The notes under the pieces are model-generated. The model did not search any database and was not told the DNA's origin. It saw nothing but the letters and a program-made list of their open reading frames with translations. Of a stretch of DNA of 64,000 nt, positions 8,380 through 16,530 are shown piece by piece. This stretch comes from Mycolicibacterium brisbanense (GTDB lineage: Bacteria; Actinomycetota; Actinomycetes; Mycobacteriales; Mycobacteriaceae), in the NCBI RefSeq assembly GCF_001570425.1, contig NZ_BCSX01000051.1:1-64000 (forward strand), written 5' to 3'. The stretch's first letter is position 1. Each line of letters starts with the position of its first letter. A program made the translations under genes and the position numbers.

Positions 8380-9816
8380 ATGCAATGGTTCACCGCACCC
8401 GAATACTGGTTGGCCAGACAGGTGTTGCAGCGGGGGATCGCGGCGATCTACCTGATCGCGTTCGTCGCGGCCGCTCGGCAATTCCGTGCGCTCATCGGTG
8501 AGCGGGGCATGCTGCCGGTTCCCCGGTACCTCGCCCGCACCCCGTTCCGCGCCGCGCCGAGCATCTTCCAACTCCATTACTCCGACCGGTTTTTCGCGCT
8601 GATCTGCTGGGTGGGCGCGCTGTTGTCGGCAGCGCTTCTCGCCGGTGGCGGCGATCTGGCGCCGGTGTGGGCGGCCATGCTGGTGTGGTTGCTGATCTGG
8701 GTGCTCTATCTGTCGATCGTGAACGTCGGGCAGACGTGGTACTCGTTCGGCTGGGAGTCGCTGCTGCTCGAAGCCGGGTTTCTGGTGATGTTCCTGGGCA
8801 ACGACGACATCGCACCTCCTGCGCTGGTGCTGTGGCTGGCGCGGTGGCTGGTGTTCCGGGTCGAGTTCGGTGCCGGCCTGATCAAGATTCGCGGTGACAG
8901 CTGCTGGCGCACATTGACGTGCCTGTACTACCACCATGAGACGCAACCCATTCCGGGTCCGCTCAGTTGGTACTTTCACCATCTGCCCAAGCCGCTGCAC
9001 CGCGTCGAAGCCGCGGGCAACCACATATCTCAGCTGGTGGTGCCGTTCCTGCTGTTCGCGCCGCAGCCGGTCGCGGGTGCCGCAGGCGTCGTCGTGGTGG
9101 TGACGCAGCTGTGGCTGGTGCTGTCCGGGAACTTCGCCTGGCTCAACTGGGTGACGATCGTACTGGCGTGCAGTGCCATTCCGGATCGCTTCGTGGGGGT
9201 CGGATCGCCGGCACTGCCCGATCCGCCGGTCTGGTTCGTCGGTGTGGTCGTCGCATTCACCGTGGCGGTGGTCGTCCTCAGTTACCGTCCGGTGCGCAAC
9301 CTGCTGTCGCACCGACAGCGAATGAACGCCTCCTTCAACCGATATCACTTGGTCAACACCTACGGAGCGTTCGGCGTCGTCGGCCGCACCCGAGACGAGG
9401 TGGTGATCGAAGGCACCGCCGACACCCGGCTGACCGAACACACGGTGTGGCTGGAATACGAATTCAAGGGCAAGCCGGGCGATGTGCGTCGCCGGCCCCC
9501 GCAGATCGCGCCCTACCATCTGCGCCTGGACTGGTTAATGTGGTTTGTCGCGATATCCCCGGCGTATGCCAGAGATTGGCTGCCCGCCTTTCTGCGGCTG
9601 TTGCTCGACAACGACGCCGACACCGTTCGACTGTTGCGGCGCAACCCGTTTCCCGATTCACCCCCGCACTTTGTGCGCGCGCGGCTCTACCGGTACCGCT
9701 TCAGTAGTTGGCACGAGCTTCGGCACGAGCACATCTGGTGGCATCGCACGCTGCTCGGTGAATACGTCCCGCCTGTCGCGCGCCGCGCCCCGCACGGCCA
9801 GACCACGGGTGGATGA
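8380..9816 (+). CDS. Lipase maturation factor (LMF1-like) integral membrane protein
   Basis: A 478-aa protein with about seven to eight hydrophobic helices in its first 310 residues and a soluble C-terminal part. Conserved LMF family features are visible: YSFGWESLLLEAGF, the FRVEFGAGLIKIRGD segment, WRTLTCLYYHHETQPIPGP, and a C-terminal LDWLMWF block. The vertebrate family helps lipases fold in the ER; the bacterial role is unknown and probably envelope-related. It stands alone, with a 177-bp gap before it and a convergent gene 18 bp after it. Confidence 0.85.
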   Translation: MQWFTAPEYWLARQVLQRGIAAIYLIAFVAAARQFRALIGERGMLPVPRYLARTPFRAAPSIFQLHYSDRFFALICWVGALLSAALLAGGGDLAPVWAAMLVWLLIWVLYLSIVNVGQTWYSFGWESLLLEAGFLVMFLGNDDIAPPALVLWLARWLVFRVEFGAGLIKIRGDSCWRTLTCLYYHHETQPIPGPLSWYFHHLPKPLHRVEAAGNHISQLVVPFLLFAPQPVAGAAGVVVVVTQLWLVLSGNFAWLNWVTIVLACSAIPDRFVGVGSPALPDPPVWFVGVVVAFTVAVVVLSYRPVRNLLSHRQRMNASFNRYHLVNTYGAFGVVGRTRDEVVIEGTADTRLTEHTVWLEYEFKGKPGDVRRRPPQIAPYHLRLDWLMWFVAISPAYARDWLPAFLRLLLDNDADTVRLLRRNPFPDSPPHFVRARLYRYRFSSWHELRHEHIWWHRTLLGEYVPPVARRAPHGQTTGG

Positions 9817-9834
9817 AGGCGCGTCACGAGAAGC

Positions 9835-10305
9835 TCACGACCAGATCAGCAGGTCCTGCCCGCCGCTGTGGTACACGACGCTGGTCGGTGGCGGGCCGGA
9901 GACATCGAAATACACCGCCCCCGTTGCGGAGTCACCCTGACTCAGCGGGGACGGCGCCAAAGCAGGCGGGCTGGGCGCCTTGTCCAGCGCGGAGTAGTTG
10001 TGTCCGTCGTCGGTGCGCGCGGTGAAGTTCGACACGGCCGGGATGGTTTCGCCATGAACCGCGGTCGCCGTCGCGACCGCCTTCCACAACTGGCCGGTGA
10101 CCGGAAACGGCATCGGGTCGTCGCTGGGCTCAAGGCTGCCGACTCTCCACTGCGTGGCCACTGTCGCGTCGGCGTTGCACAGGGGTTGCTCACTGCCGAA
10201 CTTGCTCATGGTCGGGTAGGCGGACGCAGGAGCCGGCGTGAACACCCCCGCAACTGTCGTGGCCAGCGTTTCCGCCGCGGTCACGGCCGCCTTGCGTAGA
10301 TCCAT
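9835..10305 (-). CDS. MPT63-like secreted protein (DUF1942)
   Basis: A 156-aa exported immunoglobulin-like beta-sandwich protein related to mycobacterial antigen MPT63. It has a signal peptide ending at about ASA-YP (residues 1-29). The mature protein shares MPT63 signatures: the GSE near the N-terminus, FPVTGQLWKA, FTARTDDGHNY, QGDSATGAVYFDVSGP and the C-terminal DLLIW. The start is the ATG at 10303-10305 with GGAAGAGG seven bases upstream; the longer in-frame start at 10374 would lie inside the predicted SigF-like promoter. Function is unknown. Confidence 0.88.
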   Translation of the reverse strand: MDLRKAAVTAAETLATTVAGVFTPAPASAYPTMSKFGSEQPLCNADATVATQWRVGSLEPSDDPMPFPVTGQLWKAVATATAVHGETIPAVSNFTARTDDGHNYSALDKAPSPPALAPSPLSQGDSATGAVYFDVSGPPPTSVVYHSGGQDLLIWS

Positions 10306-10367
10306 GAGGTTGCCTCTTCCTGCCGCTGTGGCGGCCACCGCTGTGGGTCGCATGCTGCCCCTTGCGC

Positions 10368-10392
10368 TACCCACTATCGGCGTCGGCTAACC
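10368..10392 (-). promoter_or_regulatory. SigF-like promoter of the MPT63-like gene
   Basis: Minus-strand GGTTA-N15-GGGTA, one base off the GGTTT-N15/16-GGGTA pattern of mycobacterial SigF promoters. It lies 63 nt upstream of the chosen start. Confidence 0.45.
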
Positions 10393-10400
10393 GTCGGCGC

Positions 10401-11210
10401 CTACGTGCCGCGCAGTGTCCGCTGGTAGCGACGCATACCCGAGATCCACCGGTCGTAGTCGCTGCCCTTGTGGCGGTACATGTCCAACACTTCCGGGTGC
10501 GGCAGCACCAGGAACCGGTCGGCGCGAATGGCGTCCACGGTGGCCGCCGCCACCTGTTCGGGCGTGATCACCGCACCGGAACGCACCACGGCTTCGGCAC
10601 TGGCGTGGGTGTCGGGATCGGATGCCGTGCGCACCGCGTTGAGCAGCGGGGTGTCCACGCCCAGCGGGCAGACACAACTCACTCCCACGCCATCGTCGCC
10701 GTAGGTGATCGCCAGCCATTCGGCGAACCCGACGGCCGCGTGTTTGGTGACGGTGTAGCCGGCGGCGCCGATCTGTGACAGGAGCCCGGCCGCCGAGGCG
10801 ACCGAGACGAAGTAGCCGGTTCCGCGGGACACCCACTGGGGCACAACGATGTTCGCTGCCCGGATGTGTGCGCGCAGATTGACGTCGAGGATGACGTCCC
10901 AATCCGCGTCGCCGCCCAGCCCCGGCGCCCCCATGATCCCGGCGTTGGCGACATAGATGTCGACCGGCCCGAACTCACTTTCCGCCAGGCTGACCAAGTT
11001 CTCGATGTCTGCGGTGACGGCGGCGTCGGCCCGGGCCGCCAGCGCCGCACGGCCGGAACCGGCGATGAGCTCTGCGGTCTCCGAGGCCCCCGGATGATCG
11101 ATGTCGGCGACCACCACGCGAGCACCGGCCGCACTCAGCGCCTGTGCCAACGCCCGCCCGATGCCAGAGCCGGCGCCGGTGACTATCGCTACCCCGTCTT
11201 CGATGTGCAT
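10401..11210 (-). CDS. Short-chain dehydrogenase/reductase (SDR)
   Basis: A 269-aa classical SDR. It shows the Rossmann TGAGSGIG motif (about 12-19), the ADID adenine-binding turn, NAG (about 90) and the catalytic YTVTK (Tyr/Lys). A C-terminal tail with DMYRHKGSDYDRWISGMRRYQ is typical of a mycobacterial SDR subgroup. It follows the membrane-protein gene by 9 bp on the same strand, so it probably ends the operon that begins at the cupredoxin gene. The substrate cannot be told from sequence. Confidence 0.88.
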   Translation of the reverse strand: MHIEDGVAIVTGAGSGIGRALAQALSAAGARVVVADIDHPGASETAELIAGSGRAALAARADAAVTADIENLVSLAESEFGPVDIYVANAGIMGAPGLGGDADWDVILDVNLRAHIRAANIVVPQWVSRGTGYFVSVASAAGLLSQIGAAGYTVTKHAAVGFAEWLAITYGDDGVGVSCVCPLGVDTPLLNAVRTASDPDTHASAEAVVRSGAVITPEQVAAATVDAIRADRFLVLPHPEVLDMYRHKGSDYDRWISGMRRYQRTLRGT

Positions 11211-11219
11211 CCCATCTGC

Positions 11220-11639
11220 TTACCGGACTTTCTGCCGGAATGGGTTGTCTGCAGGGATCTCGACGAGGTCGCGCAGCGACCATCCGGCCAACACCACGAC
11301 GATCACCTCAGAGATCAGGCTGATCAACGCGTGCGGAGCCGGTTGTAGGCCGTACTCGACGAAACCGAACAGGCCCGTCGAGCGGGACAGTCCGAATGCG
11401 CCGATCGCGCCGACCGCGCCAACCAGGGCGGCCAGCCGCAGCCAAGCCGGTCCGCCCACCGCGATCAGGACTGCCAGCGCCGCGAAAACCGATGACAGGA
11501 CGAGAAATCCGGGTCCGATCGCGGGGATGTGTTGGTAGCCGTGCAAGTACAGATAGGCGTGACTGGCGGCGCTGGCCAGCAGCGCGGCGGCGATCCCCAG
11601 GTTGACGGCAACTTTGGCGACGGCATTGTCCGAACTCAT
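11220..11639 (-). CDS. Four-helix membrane protein of unknown function
   Basis: A 139-aa protein with about four hydrophobic helices (residues 8-30, 42-62, 66-86, 100-122) and short polar ends. It overlaps the metallophosphoesterase gene upstream by 4 bp (ATGA) and precedes an SDR by 9 bp, so it is part of the cupredoxin-metallophosphoesterase operon. I do not recognise the family with confidence. Confidence 0.75.
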   Translation of the reverse strand: MSSDNAVAKVAVNLGIAAALLASAASHAYLYLHGYQHIPAIGPGFLVLSSVFAALAVLIAVGGPAWLRLAALVGAVGAIGAFGLSRSTGLFGFVEYGLQPAPHALISLISEVIVVVLAGWSLRDLVEIPADNPFRQKVR

Positions 11640-12577
11640 TGCAGCTTCTCCTCTTTGAGCGCCAGTGCGGTGTTTCCTTTGGTGTAGGTCACTTCTCGGA
11701 TACCCAGGGCGTCCTGCAGCCGACCGGCGGGCAGCGTCAGCGGTTTGGGTGCCGGGCCGTCGCCGGGATGCGGCAGCGGGTACGCCGTGGTGGTCCCACT
11801 GTAGAACGTCACATTGCCCTCAGTTTTCGAGAACAGTTGGTGGACATGGCCGTTGAGGCATGTCACCGACGAGAACCGGCGCAGGTAGCTCAGTGCCTGG
11901 GTCGCATCGTCGGTGCCCCAGCCCCACTCCGGGTACATCGCGAACAACGGTATGTGGCTGAACACCACGATCGGGGTGTCAGCCGACAACGAGGCGACGT
12001 CCTTCTCGACGAACTCGAGCTGGTCGGGTCCGAGGTGGCCGAGCTTCTTGAGGTTGAGCGTGTTGACCAGACCGATGACATGCACGCCCGCGACGTCGAA
12101 GCTGTACCAGCCGTCGCCGCGAGTGCCCGCTCCGAACACCGACCGGTATTTCTGGCCGGCGTCGTCGACGGAATCGTGTTCCCCGGGCACGGTGAAGACA
12201 TGCGGGGTCTTGAGGCCCTGCATCATCTGTTTGACCTGGTCGAACTGAGCCGGCGTGGCCAGATGCGTCAGGTCGCCGGTGTGGATGACGAAATCCGGTG
12301 TGTAGCCGAGCCCGTTGATCTGGTCGATGGCCCGGCCGAACGAGCCGACGACGTCGGTGTTGGCGCTGCCGGTGAACCCGATGTGGCTGTCACTGACCTG
12401 GGCGAAGCGCAGCGTCGGTCGGGCGATGTTGGCTGTGGGAGCGGCGGCGGCGTGTGAGAGCACCTCACCGCCGACGACGGCGAGCCCGACCGCGGCGCCG
12501 AACCAGGCGCCGTGCCGGATCAGTTGCCGACGGGTCATGCCCTGTGGGTCGGCGTTTGTGTCCTGCTGGCTGGTCAT
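11636..12577 (-). CDS. Exported metallophosphoesterase with Tat signal
   Basis: A 313-aa calcineurin-like phosphoesterase. The N-terminus carries a twin-arginine signal (TRRQLIRHG then a hydrophobic stretch, residues about 15-46), so it should act outside the cytoplasmic membrane. Dinuclear metal motifs are present in order: DSHIG, HTGDLTH, PGEHD (a variant of the usual GNHD/E), FSHIPLF and NGHVHQ. It overlaps the cupredoxin gene by 4 bp and the membrane-protein gene by 4 bp, so the three are translationally coupled. The substrate is unknown; a role with the copper protein is an inference from context. Confidence 0.9.
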   Translation of the reverse strand: MTSQQDTNADPQGMTRRQLIRHGAWFGAAVGLAVVGGEVLSHAAAAPTANIARPTLRFAQVSDSHIGFTGSANTDVVGSFGRAIDQINGLGYTPDFVIHTGDLTHLATPAQFDQVKQMMQGLKTPHVFTVPGEHDSVDDAGQKYRSVFGAGTRGDGWYSFDVAGVHVIGLVNTLNLKKLGHLGPDQLEFVEKDVASLSADTPIVVFSHIPLFAMYPEWGWGTDDATQALSYLRRFSSVTCLNGHVHQLFSKTEGNVTFYSGTTTAYPLPHPGDGPAPKPLTLPAGRLQDALGIREVTYTKGNTALALKEEKLQ

Positions 12578-13068
12578 GGCGTCACCACCACCGAGCCGTG
12601 CATGAACGGATGGATGCTGCAGATGTAGTCATAGTTGCCTGCGTTCGTGAAGGTGTACGTGTAGGTGGCATTGGCGTCCATGCCGGGGGAGTGGAACGAG
12701 CCGTCATTGGCGGCGATCGTGTGCGGTTCCTCGTCGTGGTTGGTCCACGTGACGCTGTCGCCGCGGTGCACCGTCAGGGTGGCGGGTACGAATGCGAAGT
12801 TGTTGATGCTGACCGCCGTACCCGACACCGGTGCCGACGGTGTGTCGGCCGTTGTCCCTGCGGTGGCCGCGGGTGCCTGCGGATTCATCGGCGCCATGCC
12901 CTGCATCGGGGCCATACCGACCGAGGTGCCGCCATTGGGCCCGAAGTTGACCGTCGGCGGCGCTGACGGCTGGGGCGCCGACGGCGTATTCGAGCACGCC
13001 GCCAGTGCGGTGGTCGCCGTCATCACCGCGGCGGCGACGACGGCGCTTGTTCGGGATCGTCGGAACAT
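12574..13068 (-). CDS. Cupredoxin-domain lipoprotein
   Basis: A 164-aa type-1 copper protein anchored as a lipoprotein. The signal peptide ends with lipobox LAAC (Cys25). A Pro/Met/Ala-rich linker follows, then a plastocyanin-like domain (about 83-164). The copper ligands are visible as His116, Cys150, His153 and Met156 (EEPHT ... YICSIHPFMHG). The start is the ATG at 13066-13068 with GGAGG seven bases upstream; the longer open frame to 13323 crosses the promoter. It heads a minus-strand operon driven by the same bipartite motif as the divergent ECF sigma gene. A Met-rich stretch (GMAPMQGMAPM) may bind Cu(I). Confidence 0.9.
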   Translation of the reverse strand: MFRRSRTSAVVAAAVMTATTALAACSNTPSAPQPSAPPTVNFGPNGGTSVGMAPMQGMAPMNPQAPAATAGTTADTPSAPVSGTAVSINNFAFVPATLTVHRGDSVTWTNHDEEPHTIAANDGSFHSPGMDANATYTYTFTNAGNYDYICSIHPFMHGSVVVTP

Positions 13069-13104
13069 GACGGAACCTCCGGTTGGAAAGCGGTGCAGAA
13101 CGGT

Positions 13105-13132
13105 CACCACGAGATAGCGCGCCGGGTTACAC
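13105..13132 (-). promoter_or_regulatory. ECF-type promoter of the cupredoxin operon
   Basis: On the minus strand GTGTAACC (13132-13125) is followed after exactly 16 nt by GGTG (13108-13105). The same bipartite motif precedes the ECF sigma gene and the 91-aa secreted-protein gene. AAC-containing -35 elements with a 16-nt spacer are typical of ECF promoters. Confidence 0.7.
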
Positions 13133-13207
13133 GTGGGGAGCCGCGGTTGTTTTCCGCTCGCAGACACCGAGCCGGGTGGATGCTTGAGGGATGTGGTGCG
13201 CGGTCGT

Positions 13208-13235
13208 GTGTAACCCGCCGTCCTACCTAGGTGTG
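13208..13235 (+). promoter_or_regulatory. ECF-type promoter of the sigma/Rieske operon (autoregulation)
   Basis: GTGTAACC at 13208-13215, 16-nt spacer, TGTG at 13232-13235. The first part of the spacer is also similar to the cupredoxin copy (C-G-S-C-G pattern and CTAYCT). It implies autoregulation of the ECF sigma factor. Confidence 0.7.
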
Positions 13236-13311
13236 CGGAGCTACCGCACGACGAAAGGCAGGAGGCCGGTGACGGCGCAGAAGACGTTGCAGGGGCACCC
13301 GGAGAAGCTCG

Positions 13312-13848
13312 ATGTCGGCCCAACGTGACCGGCCCGAGCTGCGGTTGGTGCCGGAGGCCTGTTATCCGAGCTGGGAAGCGGTGTATGACGACAACGTGAC
13401 GTGGGTGTACCGGATGCTGTACGCCCGGCTGGGCAGCCGGGCCGATGCCGAGGACCTCACCTCAGAGGTGTTTCTGGCGGCGTTGCGGCCGCTGCGGTTG
13501 TCGGCGAGCGTTGCCGAGGCCCGGTCATATCTGCGCGCGACCGCCAGAACGGTCCTGGCAGCGCATTGGCGGGCCACCATGGGGCGGGAGATCACCGCCA
13601 TCGACGACATCGCCGCCGTGGAAGCGTCCCCGGACGACGAGACGGTCAGCACAGCGCCGCAACGCGTGGCCAGCGTGCTGGCCCAACTGCCGCCGCAATA
13701 CCGGCGGGTGCTGGAATTGCGCTTCCTGCAGGGACGTTCGGTCCGGGAGTCGGCGAACGACATGGGGGTCAGCGTCGCCAACGCAAAGGTCCTGCAACAC
13801 CGGGCGCTGCGGCTGGCAGCTCAGATCAACGAGGGAGGGACACCGTGA
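13312..13848 (+). CDS. ECF sigma factor
   Basis: A 178-aa group IV sigma factor. Region 2 (about residues 24-90, WEAVYDDNVTWVYRMLYARLG...AEDLTSEVFLAAL) and region 4 (about 125-172, LPPQYRRVLELRFLQGRSVRESANDMGVSVANAKVLQHRAL) are clear; there is no region 1.1 or 3. It overlaps the Rieske gene by the GTGA junction at 13845-13848. Its own upstream region carries GTGTAACC-N16-TGTG, repeated upstream of the divergent cupredoxin operon, so these are its likely targets. Confidence 0.92.
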   Translation: MSAQRDRPELRLVPEACYPSWEAVYDDNVTWVYRMLYARLGSRADAEDLTSEVFLAALRPLRLSASVAEARSYLRATARTVLAAHWRATMGREITAIDDIAAVEASPDDETVSTAPQRVASVLAQLPPQYRRVLELRFLQGRSVRESANDMGVSVANAKVLQHRALRLAAQINEGGTP

Positions 13849-14564
13849 CCAGGCGCGGGGTACGCAAATACGTCGACGATCTACTCGCGGGCCGCCGACC
13901 GGAATCTTTCCCCGCCGACGACTTCGAAGCTGCCCAGATCCGTACCGCGATCGAGTTGCGGGCCGCCCGGCCCGGCGCCGACGAGCCTCGGCCCGAGTTC
14001 GTGGACGACCTCAAGAACCGTATCGCCCAACAGCTTTCCCGTGAGCAGGCGGATGAACCGGCCCAGGCCGGGCGGGGCCCGTCGGCCACGCGTCGCCAGG
14101 TCATCGTCGGTACCGCCGCGGCGGCCACCGCTGCCGTGGCCGCCGTGTCCATCGACCACGTGGTGACCGGTAGGAGTACCCCGGCCGAGCCACACGAGGC
14201 CGAGAGTTCCGAACTCGTTCCCAACGACGGCGCATGGCTGCCGGTGGCGAAAAGCGCAGAGCTGAACGAGGGGTCGGTTCTGCCGTTCGATCTGGGGACC
14301 GTGTCGGGATTCGTGCGCCGGGCCGCCGGGGGCCGCGTGGAGGCGGTGTCAGGGGTGTGCACGCATCAGGGATGCAAGTTGTGGTTCGACGACTCTGCCG
14401 ACAGCCTGCGGTGCCCGTGTCACGTCACGTCGTTCTCACCCGCCGGGCAGGTGCTCACGCACCAGTTGCCGATTGCACCGAAACCGCTGCCGCACTTCGA
14501 TGTTCGGGAGCATGACGGTGTCATCGAGGTGTTGGCGCCCGCACCTCCGGCCCAGCCGGCGTGA
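13845..14564 (+). CDS. Membrane-anchored Rieske [2Fe-2S] protein, possible redox-sensing partner of the ECF sigma factor
   Basis: A 239-aa protein. An N-terminal soluble helical region (about 1-75) is followed by an RR-containing hydrophobic segment (83-105, ATRRQVIVGTAAAATAAVAA) and a C-terminal Rieske fold. Cluster ligands are CTH (Cys172, His174) and CPCH (Cys190, His193); the second cysteines, Cys177 and Cys192, could form the family disulfide. The GTG start overlaps the sigma stop by 4 bp and has GAGGGAGGG ahead of it. Gene order suggests the N-terminal part is the cytosolic partner of the sigma factor and the cluster reports redox or copper state outside. That role is inferred; it could instead be a simple electron carrier. 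Confidence 0.85.
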   Translation: MTRRGVRKYVDDLLAGRRPESFPADDFEAAQIRTAIELRAARPGADEPRPEFVDDLKNRIAQQLSREQADEPAQAGRGPSATRRQVIVGTAAAATAAVAAVSIDHVVTGRSTPAEPHEAESSELVPNDGAWLPVAKSAELNEGSVLPFDLGTVSGFVRRAAGGRVEAVSGVCTHQGCKLWFDDSADSLRCPCHVTSFSPAGQVLTHQLPIAPKPLPHFDVREHDGVIEVLAPAPPAQPA

Positions 14565-14569
14565 GGACG

Positions 14570-14597
14570 GTGTAACCGTCGCGCATATCGATTGGTG
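14570..14597 (+). promoter_or_regulatory. Third copy of the ECF-type promoter motif
   Basis: GTGTAACC at 14570-14577 and GGTG at 14594-14597 with a 16-nt spacer, located 6-53 bp after the Rieske stop and 25 bp before the start of the small secreted protein. Confidence 0.6.
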
Positions 14598-14622
14598 AGG
14601 CACGGATGCAGGAGGTCCGGAG

Positions 14623-14898
14623 ATGAACAGATCGATATGCACCCTGGCGGTGGCCGCGTTCGGCGCGGTGGGTTTGGCCGGGGTGGCCGTGGCCGCACCG
14701 ACCGGTGGCATGAAGGCCCCGGATGTGGTGCGGGACTTGACCGAAGCCGGCTACTCCGTTCAGGTCAACGGCGCCAACGGGGTGCCGCTGTCGCAGTGCA
14801 CGGTGACCGGGGTGCACGGGGTGCCGTCCGGCACCCAGGCCACCGCGCAGCGGTTCACGACCGTCTACGTCGACGTGGAGTGTGAACCCGAAGGTTGA
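14623..14898 (+). CDS. Small secreted protein, mycobacterial family of unknown function
   Basis: A 91-aa protein with a clear signal peptide (residues 1-25, cleavage near AVA-AP). The mature domain is about 65 residues with two cysteines (SQCTVTGVHG ... DVECEPEG) likely to form a disulfide, and a DVVRDLTEAGYSVQVNG helix-strand reminiscent of a PASTA-like unit. An ECF-type motif shared with the sigma/Rieske and cupredoxin operons lies directly upstream, so it probably belongs to the same regulon. It converges on pcd with a 7-bp gap. Confidence 0.75.
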   Translation: MNRSICTLAVAAFGAVGLAGVAVAAPTGGMKAPDVVRDLTEAGYSVQVNGANGVPLSQCTVTGVHGVPSGTQATAQRFTTVYVDVECEPEG

Positions 14899-14905
14899 CC
14901 TGGCG

Positions 14906-16471
14906 CTAGCCGAAATGCACGCCCTGGGCCAGGGGAAGCTCTGACGAATAGTTGACGGTGTTGGTAGCGCGGCGCATATAGGCCTTCCAGGCGTCCGATC
15001 CGGATTCCCGGCCGCCGCCCGTCTGCTTCTCGCCGCCGAATGCGCCGCCGATCTCGGCGCCGGACGTACCGATGTTCACGTTGGCGATACCGCAGTCCGA
15101 TCCGTCGGCAGCCAGGAACCGCTCGGCCTCACGCACGTCGGTGGTGAAGATGGCCGATGAAAGGCCTTGCGGCACCTCGTTGTTCAAGGCGATCGCCTCG
15201 TCGAGTGTGTCGTAGGTCAGCACGTAGAGAATCGGCGCGAACGTTTCGTTGTGCACCACGGCGGTCTGGGCCGGCATGCGTACCACTGCGGGCGCCACAT
15301 AGAACGCGCCCTCCTCGCGTCCGGAGGAATCCCCCATGTCGTGACGCTTGCCACCGAACACCTCACCGCCGTCGGCGCGGGCCTGGTCCAGCGCGCCGAC
15401 CATGTCGCGGTAGGCGCGTGCGTGGATGAGCGGGCCCACGAGCGTGCCGTCGGCTCCCGGCGCGCCGATCGGCAGGCTCCGGTAGGCCGCGACGATCCGC
15501 GACACCAATTCGTCGGCGACGCTTCTGTGCGCGATCAGCCGGCGCAGTGTGGTGCAGCGTTGCCCTGCCGTGCCAGCGGCCGAGAAGACGATGGCACGTA
15601 CCGCCAGGTCGAGATCGGCCGACGGCGTGACCACCGCCGCGTTGTTGCCACCCAGCTCCAGTAGCACCTTGCCGAACCGGGCCGCCACCCGCGGGCCGAC
15701 CTCACGACCCATCCGCACCGAGCCGGTTGCGCTGAGCAGCGCCACCCGCGGGTCGTCGACGAGACGCTCGCCCAGCTCTCGGCCGCCGATCACCAGCCGG
15801 CATACGGACCCGGTGACGCCCACATCTGAGGCGGCCCGTTCGATCAGCGCCTGGCAGGCGATGGCGGTCAGTGGGGTCAGCTCCGAAGGCTTCCACACCA
15901 CGGTGTCGCCACACACCAGCGCGACCGCGGTGTTCCATGCCCACACCGCGACGGGGAAGTTGAACGCGGTGATGACGCCGACGACGCCGAGTGGGTGCCA
16001 GGTCTCCATGAGTCGGTGTCCCGGCCGCTCGGAGGCAATGGTGCGCCCGTAGAGCTGCCGGGACAGTCCCACGGCGAACTGGCAGATGTCGATCATCTCT
16101 TGCACCTCGCCGAGGGCCTCTGAGACGATCTTGCCTGCTTCTATGGTGACCAGCGCCGCCAGCGCGGCCTTGTGTTCGACGAGCAGTTCACCGAGCCGAG
16201 CCACGAGCGCGCCACGTACCGGTGCCGGTGTGGTTCGCCACGTCGAAAAGGCCTGGGCAGCTTCAGCTATGGCCGCGTCGAGTTGTTCGGGCGTGTGCTC
16301 GGCGACGGTGAACAGCACATCCCCGGTGATCGGCGTGCTGGCGGGCACGCCGGCCGGATGGGCTCCGGGAGGGCCCAACGTGACCGTTGCGCCAATGGAC
16401 TCGAAGGCCTCACGCACCTGTCGGCGCAGGTCGTCGGCGGTGGGCAACTGCGTGCGTTCGGTCGTGGTCAT
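14906..16471 (-). CDS. pcd: Piperideine-6-carboxylate / L-2-aminoadipate semialdehyde dehydrogenase
   Basis: A 521-aa NAD(P)-dependent aldehyde dehydrogenase that oxidises the semialdehyde made by lysine epsilon-aminotransferase to 2-aminoadipate. ALDH motifs are evident: FNFPVAVWAWN, the LLELGGNNA glutamate loop and GTAGQRCTTLRR with the catalytic Cys. It is divergent from lrpA with a 59-bp gap, and lat follows lrpA; this is the pcd-lrpA-lat locus known in M. tuberculosis. Regulation by LrpA from the short intergenic region is likely. Confidence 0.9.
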   Translation of the reverse strand: MTTTERTQLPTADDLRRQVREAFESIGATVTLGPPGAHPAGVPASTPITGDVLFTVAEHTPEQLDAAIAEAAQAFSTWRTTPAPVRGALVARLGELLVEHKAALAALVTIEAGKIVSEALGEVQEMIDICQFAVGLSRQLYGRTIASERPGHRLMETWHPLGVVGVITAFNFPVAVWAWNTAVALVCGDTVVWKPSELTPLTAIACQALIERAASDVGVTGSVCRLVIGGRELGERLVDDPRVALLSATGSVRMGREVGPRVAARFGKVLLELGGNNAAVVTPSADLDLAVRAIVFSAAGTAGQRCTTLRRLIAHRSVADELVSRIVAAYRSLPIGAPGADGTLVGPLIHARAYRDMVGALDQARADGGEVFGGKRHDMGDSSGREEGAFYVAPAVVRMPAQTAVVHNETFAPILYVLTYDTLDEAIALNNEVPQGLSSAIFTTDVREAERFLAADGSDCGIANVNIGTSGAEIGGAFGGEKQTGGGRESGSDAWKAYMRRATNTVNYSSELPLAQGVHFG

Positions 16472-16530
16472 CGTGCGCCTTTCTGATGTGCCCGGAATCG
16501 GATCGGGGTCAAGGGGTTACAGTTCGGGCC

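Noticed and set aside
7879..9519. 546-codon minus-strand frame over the LMF-like gene
   Set aside because: Low-complexity His/Gln/Arg-rich translation with no domain; the plus strand encodes a membrane protein with recognisable family features.
9835..10374. Longer start (10374) for the MPT63-like protein
   Set aside because: It would precede the signal peptide with an odd 23-residue tail and place the start inside the SigF-like promoter; the ATG at 10305 has a good ribosome site.
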